From a candidate division TA06 bacterium DG_78 (lineage in GTDB: Bacteria; Hydrothermota; Tepidihabitantia; SM23-42): DNA of 6,504 nucleotides. The notes below the pieces were generated by a model, which made no database searches, had not been told where the DNA came from, and saw nothing but the letters and a program-made list of their open reading frames with translations. Shown piece by piece: positions 1 to 6,115 of the stretch. A program made the position numbers and the translations under genes. Where the stretch lies: NCBI GenBank assembly GCA_001303225.1, contig LJNI01000128.1:1-6504 (forward strand), in the 5' to 3' direction. Each line of letters opens with the position of its first letter. Within the stretch, counting starts at the first letter, position 1.

Positions 1-1091
1 GATCCCTCTGCAGGAATAAGTGCAGATGATAAAACTACCATGTCTACCTGCATATGCTCGATCTTTCCTGTATCCTGGTCTTCATGGGCGAGTATTAGAT
101 CTCCGGTCTTTTTATCCTCAACTACTTTTGAAGGTTTACCCTTAATATATTTTACCTTTTCCTCTAAGGAACGATTATATAATTCTTCAAAGCCTTTACC
201 AAAGGCACGAATATCAATCTTAAATACATAAATCTCTGCATCAGGGAAATATTCTCTAATAATGAGGCTGTCTTTTATTGCATTCATGCAGCATATGCGG
301 CTGCAATATGGAATATCCCGATGCATATTTCTTGAACCAACACAATTGATAAAAGCAATCATTTTAGGTGGTTTATTATCAGTAAATCTTATGAGTTCTC
401 CTTGGGTTGGACCGCCTGCTGATAATAGTCTTTCCAATTCAAAACTTGTGACAACGTTTTTGAACCTACGATAGCCGAATTCACTCGCCTCAGTCGGGTC
501 AAAATAATCTATTCCAGTTGCGACGATTACTGCACCTACATCGATATCAGAATATGTATCTTCCATATCAAAATCTATTGCCTCAGTAGGGCATACTTTT
601 TCACATACACGGCATTTACCTTTCTTAAAGTAGATACAATTTGCCTTATCAATACTCGGCTTACTCGGAACTGCCTGAGGAAATGGTTTATAGATTGCAG
701 GACGTTTTCCGAGCATCAATTCAAATTCAGAAGGAATCTTGGAAGGGCATTTTTCTGAACAGAATCCACATCCTGTACATTTATCCCAGTTTACGTAACT
801 GGCATGGGTCTTCACGGTTGCAATAAATTTTCCTGGTCCACCCTGAATCTTTATTACTTCGCTTCGCGGCAGGAGGGTAATGTTGGGATGTCTACCGACA
901 TCCATCATCCGTGGTCCGAGGATTCATATTGCACAATCCATCGATGGAAAACACTTATCCAGCTGTGCCATTCTACCGCCAATGCTTGGATTCTTTTCGA
1001 CTAAATAGACCCTGATACCTGCATTGGCAAGGTCTAAAGCGGCCTGCATGCCGGCAATACCTCCACCGATGACTAAAACACCTTTTTCCAA
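1..1091 (-). CDS. hdrA: Selenoprotein HdrA paralog with C-x-x-U, 3' end outside window
   Basis: A second HdrA-like FAD/Fe-S oxidoreductase, with 363 residues visible. It starts directly at the FAD Rossmann fold (GGGIAG, 9-14) and lacks the roughly 140-residue N-terminal domain of the paralog at 5987-3543. The TGA at 926-924 is Sec56 in DCAIUILGP, so the motif is Cys53-x-x-Sec56. Beyond it the frame stays open to the window edge and is clearly homologous: GRHPNI, ferredoxin cysteines 105/108/111/115 and 152/160/163/167, [26 protein letters not shown] and [12 protein letters not shown]. Whether it carries the second ferredoxin pair or an MvhD domain lies off the window. A naive gene call would stop after 62 residues and miss the rest. 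The Fe-S clusters argue against a QmoA-type protein. It follows selC by 178 bp and may have its own promoter, but none is clear. Confidence 0.92.
886..903 (-). promoter_or_regulatory. Candidate SECIS hairpin of the left hdrA
   Basis: GGATGTC-GGTA-GACATCC is a perfect 7-bp stem with a GGTA tetraloop; the loop starts 27 nt after the UGA. This matches the bacterial SECIS layout (small loop with a leading G, close behind the UGA) and the same position and loop in the paralog. Confidence 0.72.
924..926 (-). other. In-frame UGA recoded as Sec56 of the left HdrA
   Basis: The TGA lies on the second cysteine of the HdrA C-x-x-C motif, the same column as Sec198 of the paralog. Homology and an open frame of about 300 codons continue downstream. 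Confidence 0.9.
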
Positions 1092-1101
1092 ACGACCTCC
1101 T
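1092..1101 (-). promoter_or_regulatory. Shine-Dalgarno site that fixes the left hdrA start
   Basis: AGGAGG (1101-1096) stands four bases before TTG 1091. The longer frame starting at ATG 1112 would contain this site within its codons, so TTG 1091 is the better start. Confidence 0.65.
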
Positions 1102-1248
1102 TTAATAAACAAAATAGTTTTTCACAAGTCGTCTTCCGGTAACGAAATCCGTATCGTTAATCGTCAAGTGGTAACGTCTATTTAATTCAATTAACCGTAA
1201 CCGTTGCCTACTTCTCCGAAACGGGTATCGTTTCCCTAACCAAATCAC
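1102..1248 (-). CDS. Possible 48-residue basic small protein between selC and hdrA
   Basis: A GTG at 1248, preceded by AAAAGGAG with a 4-nt gap, opens a 48-codon frame. It ends at TAA (1104-1102), directly against the AGGAGG of the next gene. The predicted product is rich in Arg and aromatic residues (for example [20 protein letters not shown]), with no motif I recognise. The fit between two ribosome binding sites suggests a real small cistron. Against this, the segment contains two inverted repeats and a CGGTTACGGTTA repeat, is richer in CpG than its neighbours, and has no recognisable family. It may be a regulatory spacer that happens to be open. Confidence 0.3.
   Translation of the reverse strand: MIWLGKRYPFRRSRQRLRLIELNRRYHLTINDTDFVTGRRLVKNYFVY
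1140..1159 (-). repeat. Inverted repeat in the selC-hdrA spacer (proximal)
   Basis: TAACGA-TACGGATT-TCGTTA forms a perfect 6-bp stem with an 8-nt loop, about 50 nt upstream of the hdrA start. It could be an operator or RNA hairpin; there is no further support. Confidence 0.3.
1218..1234 (-). repeat. Inverted repeat in the selC-hdrA spacer (distal)
   Basis: GAAACG-ATACC-CGTTTC forms a perfect 6-bp stem with a 5-nt loop, about 35 nt after the tRNA 3' end. No T-run follows, so it is not a standard terminator. Confidence 0.35.
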
Positions 1249-1269
1249 AATACTCCTTTTATCTTAACT

Positions 1270-1365
1270 TGGCGGAGGCGCGTAGGAATCGAACCTACCA
1301 TTCTGAGATTACTCAGAATACCTGGATTTGAAGTCCAGCAGGCACACCAGCACCCGTGCACCTCC
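1270..1365 (-). tRNA. selC: tRNA-Sec (anticodon UCA)
   Basis: This 96-nt gene, with an encoded CCA end, has every mark of a bacterial selenocysteine tRNA. The 8-bp acceptor stem is GGAGGTGC/GCGCCTCC with one T-G wobble. A 6-bp D stem has a 4-nt loop. The anticodon arm CTGGACTTCAAATCCAG has TCA at 1331-1329. A long variable arm of about 8-9 bp is ATTCTGAG-TAAT-CTCAGAAT. The T arm is GTAGG-TTCGATT-CCTAC. Discriminator G precedes CCA. The anticodon arm is the same as I recall for E. coli selC. The 8+5 acceptor/T-stem form is bacterial; archaeal and eukaryotic forms are 9+4. It inserts Sec at the UGA codons of the two flanking hdrA genes. No separate promoter is obvious, so it may be processed from the selB transcript. 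Confidence 0.97.
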
Positions 1366-1554
1366 GCGAATTTTTTCCTGACAAATTTTCTCGAGTTCCA
1401 CGAGGATGATAATTTGAGCATCCCTATCGGGGAAATCTCGGATTTGGCTAAAAAATTCAGCGTCTCCCAAATTTGCCCACATTTTAATGTGGTCGCAAAT
1501 TCGAGGATACTGGCTTTTCGCAGAAAAGTCAGTACCGTCCGCGTTGATAAGCAA
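1309..1554 (-). CDS. Uncertain small ORF in the selB-selC gap, running into tRNA-Sec
   Basis: Between selB and tRNA-Sec one frame looks protein-like: purine-rich first codon positions, and stretches such as RRLLLINADGTDF and QIIILVELEKIC. It has no ATG; TTG 1554 is the first plausible start, although the frame is already open from 1617, inside the 3' end of selB. The only nearby ATG with a ribosome binding site (GGAG before ATG 1589) is in the other frame, offset by one base. The frame continues into the tRNA gene and stops in its variable arm, which a real gene would rarely do. I do not recognise the product. It may be a remnant, a frameshifted small gene, or untranslated spacer. Confidence 0.2.
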   Translation of the reverse strand: MLINADGTDFSAKSQYPRICDHIKMWANLGDAEFFSQIRDFPDRDAQIIILVELEKICQEKIRGGARVLVCLLDFKSRYSE

Positions 1555-1591
1555 TAATCTTCTTTGCTCTCTTGCCCTTTTATATTCATTA

Positions 1592-3514
1592 CTATCTCCG
1601 ATTCTTTCGTTCAGCCACTAACGTGTGGGTCCCTTTTGTTCTTACGGTAATACCCTGATCAAAAAAGTAATCCAAAATATCACGTGCTACATTCCGTGAC
1701 ACACCGAGTATATCCTTATATTCTACTGCACGAACCGAACCTTTTTCATTTAGATGTTGTACGAGTTTTGACTTTGCCTGAGTTAATATTTGATTATGAA
1801 GATATGTTCCTTCACCTATTTTGATAAGTAAATCATTTTTTAAAAGGTAATCAAATACATTTTTTAGTCTTGCTTGTGTCTCTTTTGGGAAAGCACTGTT
1901 GATATCAGTCAATCGAAACGGCCGATATCCTTGATTAATAACAAACTTTTCAATTTCATCTGAAAGCCGTTGTGCATCAGTCGAAAGTTTTACTGCCATG
2001 CCAGCAATCTTTATACCCTCAATTTTAATTTCAATCTTTCCTTCACGACTTAAGTCATCAAAAATTTTGTCCAAAAGAGATTGATGAGAAACCTGTAATG
2101 TCTTTGCCAATTTCCCTCTACTCATCATTACCATAAGAGGATTAGCCTTAATGAACTGTTCTAAAGAGATAAGACATGCCTTTTTCAAATTATCCAATGT
2201 CCTTTCATGCACGAGCGCCCCGTCTTTGAGCTTTATGACTTTCTTTGTCTCTAATAATCTCTGCACCTGATTGTCTATTACACTCAATGGTAAGTTCGTC
2301 AGCCTCATTAATTCCTTTCCGTAGACAATTGGCTGAAGTGCATAGAGCACGACCAATTCCACGAGGTCATCATTTCGTGCCTGTTCAAGTTTCTGAAGAT
2401 GTTCAATGCGTTCTTTCATCGAACGACGTCTTCCTTTTACTGGATAGAGTGATAGGAACTTACCACCGCCAATCACCCTCATGGGCGAATACGAACGTAT
2501 AATAAATCGCTCTCCACGTTCACCCACCACTGATTTTTCTAGTCTCAATTGTACGTATCCATCTCCACCGGGTTCAATTATGTCTTTATCCAGTATTCTC
2601 ACCCTCGTCATCACCTCAGATGTACCTTTGTGTAAGCGTATACGTTGGTTTTGCCTGAGGGATCTCGGGAAATTTGATAGCAGAGAAAGGTGTGTATCAA
2701 TCACAGTAGTAGGCCTGAGGTAATCAGGAACACTCAGTTCATAGCCTCGTGCAATATCTGTAACTGTAATATCAGCAAGATTAAATGCTGCCCGCTGGCC
2801 TACAAATACTTCGGAAACAGATTGATTGTGGACCTGAAGATTACGAATCCTCGACATTTTCCCGATCGGCAGAACTTCAACGTTTTCAGTCTTTTTCAAT
2901 CTTCCCGAAATCACAGTCCCAGCAACCACTGGCCCGAAACCTTTCATGCTAAAAATACGGTCGATCGGACATCTGAAAATGCCATCATCAGACAGTGATT
3001 CAATTTCTGAGCAGTGCTTTTTGAGTGCCGTTTTCAACTCTTCGATTCCCTGTTTCGTAGTAGAAGACACAGTAAAAATTGGCGCATTTTCTAAAAATGA
3101 CCCCTCCGTCAACTTTTTGATATCTTCTTTTACGATCTCAACATATTCTTTCTCAACCTTATCCACCTTGGTGATGACGATTATTCCTTTTTTGATTCCT
3201 AAAAGTTTTAAAACATCGAGATGTTCGACTGTCTGTGGCATAACACCTTCATCGGCGGCAACTACAAATAAAACCATCCTGATGCTTGCAGCACCGGCAA
3301 TCATTGTTTTTAAAAACCGCTCATGACCTGGGACATCGATGATTGCTACCTCTTCCTGTTCATTAAGCGAAAAGAAAACAAAACCGAGATCGATTGTCAT
3401 TTCGCGCATCTTTTCTTCTGGAAGACGGTCTGGGTCGACTCCTGTCAATTCCTTGGCTAATGCACTCTTCCCATGGTCGACATGGCCTGATGTGCCGATG
3501 ATTATCTTCTGCAT
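1592..3514 (-). CDS. selB: Selenocysteine-specific elongation factor SelB
   Basis: SelB is the GTPase that carries Sec-tRNA-Sec to the ribosome and binds the SECIS hairpin next to the UGA. The 640-residue product has the bacterial layout. The GTPase domain has P-loop GHVDHGKS (10-17), EEKMREMTIDLGF (33-45), DVPGHERF (60-67) and TKVD (115-118). Domain II/III motifs DRIFSMKGFGPVVAG (185-199) and SPMRVIGGG (343-351) follow. From about 365 to 640 there are winged-helix repeats, the part that binds SECIS RNA; length is normal for the family. Archaeal SelB lacks these winged helices. ATG 3514 gives the typical family start MQKIIIGTSGHVDHGKS, but no good Shine-Dalgarno precedes it, so expression may be low or coupled to the upstream hdrA gene 28 bp away. 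The SelB frame closes with three consecutive stops, TAG TAA TGA. Confidence 0.97.
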   Translation of the reverse strand: MQKIIIGTSGHVDHGKSALAKELTGVDPDRLPEEKMREMTIDLGFVFFSLNEQEEVAIIDVPGHERFLKTMIAGAASIRMVLFVVAADEGVMPQTVEHLDVLKLLGIKKGIIVITKVDKVEKEYVEIVKEDIKKLTEGSFLENAPIFTVSSTTKQGIEELKTALKKHCSEIESLSDDGIFRCPIDRIFSMKGFGPVVAGTVISGRLKKTENVEVLPIGKMSRIRNLQVHNQSVSEVFVGQRAAFNLADITVTDIARGYELSVPDYLRPTTVIDTHLSLLSNFPRSLRQNQRIRLHKGTSEVMTRVRILDKDIIEPGGDGYVQLRLEKSVVGERGERFIIRSYSPMRVIGGGKFLSLYPVKGRRRSMKERIEHLQKLEQARNDDLVELVVLYALQPIVYGKELMRLTNLPLSVIDNQVQRLLETKKVIKLKDGALVHERTLDNLKKACLISLEQFIKANPLMVMMSRGKLAKTLQVSHQSLLDKIFDDLSREGKIEIKIEGIKIAGMAVKLSTDAQRLSDEIEKFVINQGYRPFRLTDINSAFPKETQARLKNVFDYLLKNDLLIKIGEGTYLHNQILTQAKSKLVQHLNEKGSVRAVEYKDILGVSRNVARDILDYFFDQGITVRTKGTHTLVAERKNRR

Positions 3515-3542
3515 GGTTTTAGAGATAATATGAAGTCTCTCA

Positions 3543-5987
3543 TCACGTTGATTTTTTTGCTTTCTGTTTTTTCTTTTCTTCCTCTTTTTCTTTCTCTTTA
3601 TTCAGAATCTCCATTGTCTGAGCAATTTCTTCTTTGGTCACTTTCTTACGCATTTCTTCTAATTCGCTTATGACTTTAGAAAATTTTGCAGCCTCTGATG
3701 CAGCAATCCATTCTAATTGAAGTCTTTCTGGTCTAATTCCTAATTTCTCAAGTTTATCCCAGAGTTTTTCCACCCTCTTCTGCGCCCAGCGGTTCGCATC
3801 AATATAGTGGCAGTCTGCAAAATGGCAGCCAGAAAATAAAACGATGGGTGCACCGAGTCTGAATGCTTCTAAAACAAATTTCTCATCAGTCCTGCCCGAA
3901 CACATTGTACGAATCAACCTTGCATTCACAGGCATCTGTATTCGTGAAGACCCGGCAAAATCCGCACCTGCATATGAACACCAATTACAGGCAAAAACCA
4001 CAATTTTCTCTTCGGGTTTTTCTTCAAGAATACTCTGTACGATTGCCATAATCTGTTTATCGGCAAAATGACGCATCGTTATCGCATCAAATGGACACTC
4101 AGCACCACAGGTACCACAGCCATGACAGGCCGCTTCAATCACTACGGGCGGCTTTTTCGTCTTTGGAACAAAGGCAATTGCTTTGTAAGGACACACTTTG
4201 GCACAAATGCCACAGTACTTACACAATTCGTTATCAATAATCGGAGTCAGGGCTTCGATCTTTACCTTCCCTTCTGAAAAAAGAATTTGGGCATGAGAAG
4301 CAGCAGCACCTGATTGCAAAACACTGTCCTTTACATCCTTGGGATATTCAGAACATCCTGAATAGAATATTCCAGCACTCGGTGCATCAGCTGGTTTCAA
4401 TTTCGGATGGGATTCCATAAAGAAACCATCAGTAGTACGTGACAAGGTCAGAATCCTCTGCACAATATCAGCATCATCCCGTGGCTTAACACCCAAGGCT
4501 AAAACAACCATTTCTGCTTCGTGTTCTTCAATCTTACCTGTTGTTGTATCCTCAACCGATAAAATTAAATTTTTCGTCTCGGGATCTTCTACAATTTGAC
4601 CTGGTATCCCCCTGATATACTGTGTCCCTGTCTCTCTGCTCCGTTTATAGAGATCTTCAAATCCCTTTCCAAACGCTCGGATATCAATATAAAATACCTT
4701 CTTTTCAATTGTCGGGTCATACTCTTCCAAGAGAAGCGTTTCTTTGATGGTATTCATACAGCAAATGTTACTACAGTATGGGTTACCACGTTTTAAAGAT
4801 CGCGAACCTACACACTGAATAAATGCAACTGAAGATGGTTTTTGCTTGTCTGATGGCCTGATAAATTCTCCAGCGACTGGGCCAGTAGGACCCATGAGAC
4901 GTTCAAACTCGATGTTCGTTACGACATTTTCATAGCGCGTATATCCGAATTCATCTAATGGTGTCGGGTCATAGACATCCATACCTGTAGCTACAATAAT
5001 TGCGCCGACATCGAGCTCCACAATCTCATCTTTCATATCATAGTCAATAGCCTTTGGTTCACAAACCTCAGCACACTTGCCACAGGCAATAGGATTATTG
5101 CCAAGACATTCCTCCATATTGATTAAGTAGGCAGATGGCACTGCCTGTGGAAAGGGTAAATAGATTGCCCTTCTCAATGAGAACCCTGTCTGGAACTCGT
5201 CAGGAACGACAACTGGGCAAACCTGAACACACTCAGCGCAGGTGTTACACTTAACTTCGTCGACATACCGTGCCTTCTTTTGAACCTTGACGTGAAAATT
5301 ACCAACAAATCCAGTCACCTCCTCGACTGTAGCATTGGTGATGATTTTTATGTTAGGATGCCTACCGGCGTCCATCATCCTGGGTCCCAGGACTCATATG
5401 GCTCAGTCCATACTCGGATATATTTTGTCGAGTTGTGCGGTTATTCCACCAATAGATGGTTGTTTCTCGACAAGGCACACCTGATAGCCTGCATTGGCTA
5501 TATCAAGTGCCGAGTGTATGCCAGCAACACCTCCACCAATCACCAAGGCGCGCTTAGTAACAGGGAATTCTAACTCAGTTTGAGGTTCGAGATGTCGTGC
5601 CCGGGCATATGAAGCCTTAATAATATCTTTTGCCTTTTCTGTGGCAGATTTTTTATCATGCAGGTGAATCCATGAGCAGTGCTCTCGGATATTTGCCATC
5701 TCCATAAGATAAGGATTCAACCCTACTTCTTCGACACACTTACGGAATGTTGGTTCATGCATTCGTGGCGAGCATGATGCAATAACGACTCGATTGAGTT
5801 TGTGCTCGATAATACTCCTCTTCACCTCATCCTGGCCTGGGTCTGAACAGGTATACGTATTTTTAATAGCAAAAACAACGTCTGGAAGCGTCTTGGCGAA
5901 TTTAATAAGTTCATCGCAATCAACCGAACCTGCAATATTCGAACCGCACTCACAGACAAAAATACCAATCCTCAGTTGGTCTTGCAT
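3543..5987 (-). CDS. hdrA: Selenoprotein HdrA-MvhD fusion with a double Sec motif (U-x-x-U)
   Basis: HdrA-type subunit of a heterodisulfide-reductase-like complex: a cytosolic FAD/Fe-S protein that in known systems bifurcates electrons. It has 814 residues if UGA at 5405-5403 (Sec195) and 5396-5394 (Sec198) are read through. Visible parts: N-terminal HdrA domain (IGIFVCECG, residues 7-15); Rossmann FAD site GGGVAG (151-156); DUAIUVLGP at 194-202, where HdrA normally has C-x-x-C; GRHPNI just after it; ferredoxin cysteines 247/250/253/257 and 294/302/305/309; QCVGSR and YCSNICC (392, 405, 409, 410); a second ferredoxin pair (589-599 and 621-631); then a C-terminal MvhD domain (about 661-778: ACNWCSYAGAD, MCSGR, SGCHFADCHY), as in HdrA2-type fusions. 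A Lys/Glu-rich tail follows (782-814). All MvhD cysteines are ordinary codons. It ends in tandem TGA TGA, 28 bp before selB. A frameshift or pseudogene is unlikely because the frame continues on both sides and homology is seamless. Confidence 0.93.
5356..5373 (-). promoter_or_regulatory. Candidate SECIS hairpin 2, serving UGA Sec198
   Basis: GGACGCC-GGTA-GGCATCC folds into a 7-bp stem with one C-A mismatch and a GGTA tetraloop that starts 27 nt after the second UGA. The loop and stem position are identical in the paralog, where pairing is perfect. It lies in the codons for DAGRHP, so protein conservation explains part of the match. Confidence 0.65.
5378..5392 (-). promoter_or_regulatory. Candidate SECIS hairpin 1, serving UGA Sec195
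   Basis: TCCTGG-GAC-CCAGGA is a perfect 6-bp stem with a 3-nt loop beginning with G. The loop starts 16 nt after the first UGA, within the usual bacterial SECIS spacing and with the expected G at the loop start. It lies only 7 nt after the second UGA, too close to serve that codon. The same segment of the paralog, which has Cys at this first position, cannot form the stem. Confidence 0.6.
5394..5396 (-). other. In-frame UGA recoded as Sec198 (second U of U-x-x-U)
   Basis: The TGA falls on the second cysteine of the C-x-x-C motif, nine bases after the first UGA. The paralog also has TGA here, so this Sec is shared by both genes. Confidence 0.9.
5403..5405 (-). other. In-frame UGA recoded as Sec195 (first U of U-x-x-U)
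   Basis: The TGA falls exactly on the first cysteine of the HdrA C-x-x-C motif. The paralog at the left of the window has TGT at the same site, one base change away. Flanking residues PSMD and AI match the paralog, so the reading frame is unbroken. Confidence 0.88.
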
Positions 5988-5993
5988 GGAAGC

Positions 5994-6000
5994 ACCTCCT
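5994..6000 (-). promoter_or_regulatory. Shine-Dalgarno site that fixes the hdrA start
   Basis: AGGAGGT lies six bases upstream of ATG 5987. The longest open frame begins further upstream at GTG 6005, but that start would put this ribosome binding site inside the coding region, so ATG 5987 is preferred. Confidence 0.8.
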
Positions 6001-6014
6001 AACACGACGCTGTT

Positions 6015-6042
6015 ATTATATCCAAAACGGTAAATAAATCAA
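6015..6042 (-). promoter_or_regulatory. Predicted sigma70-like promoter of the UxxU hdrA gene
   Basis: A -35 element TTGATT (6042-6037) and a perfect -10 element TATAAT (6020-6015) are separated by 16 nt on the minus strand. Transcription would start near 6008, leaving a leader of about 20 nt that holds little except the ribosome binding site. No other good match lies between the GGDEF stop and the hdrA start. The promoter is inferred from sequence alone. Confidence 0.6.
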
Positions 6043-6100
6043 GTGGTAATATCGCTCTGCACTAAGTGTACTATAGTGTATACAATAAATTAATGTGTAG

Positions 6101-6115
6101 TGATGTGGTACATCA
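6101..6115 (-). repeat. Short perfect inverted repeat over the GGDEF stop codon
   Basis: TGATGT-ACC-ACATCA forms a 6-bp stem with a 3-nt loop, starting at the stop codon of the GGDEF gene. It is not followed by a run of T, so it is at best a weak terminator or an mRNA 3'-end stabiliser. It could be chance. Confidence 0.35.

Noticed and set aside
1113..1269. A rho-independent terminator after tRNA-Sec
   Set aside because: The hairpins in the spacer have no following T-run and are AT/CG mixed and short.
1249..1365. selC as a mobile-element integration site
   Set aside because: tRNA-Sec genes are known attachment sites, but no integrase and no duplicated tRNA 3' end is visible here.
1245..1589. 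A 114-codon ORF starting at ATG 1589 with a good ribosome site
   Set aside because: Its predicted protein is not protein-like in composition and it reads straight through the whole tRNA-Sec gene.
2946..3326. A 126-codon plus-strand ORF, and other plus-strand ORFs across the window
   Set aside because: They are antisense shadows of selB and the hdrA genes; none has a recognisable domain or a ribosome binding site that I could see.
3540..3545. The terminal TGA TGA of the right hdrA as further Sec codons
   Set aside because: They follow a low-complexity charged tail, lack a fitting hairpin, and a TAA comes six codons later; no domain continues.
5378..5405. Reading the right hdrA as a pseudogene or as two separate genes broken by two stops
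   Set aside because: Both interruptions are TGA, both sit on conserved cysteine columns, the frame is unchanged across them, and selB plus tRNA-Sec lie next door.
924..5405. A reassigned genetic code in which UGA means Trp or Gly
   Set aside because: UGA ends the GGDEF gene and the right hdrA, Trp is encoded by TGG, and all three internal UGAs fall at Cys positions. SelB and a UCA-anticodon tRNA with long variable arm point to Sec.
6113..6115. The TGA of the GGDEF gene as Sec, since an inverted repeat overlaps it
   Set aside because: The repeat begins on the codon itself, not behind it, and the residues after it match no GGDEF extension.
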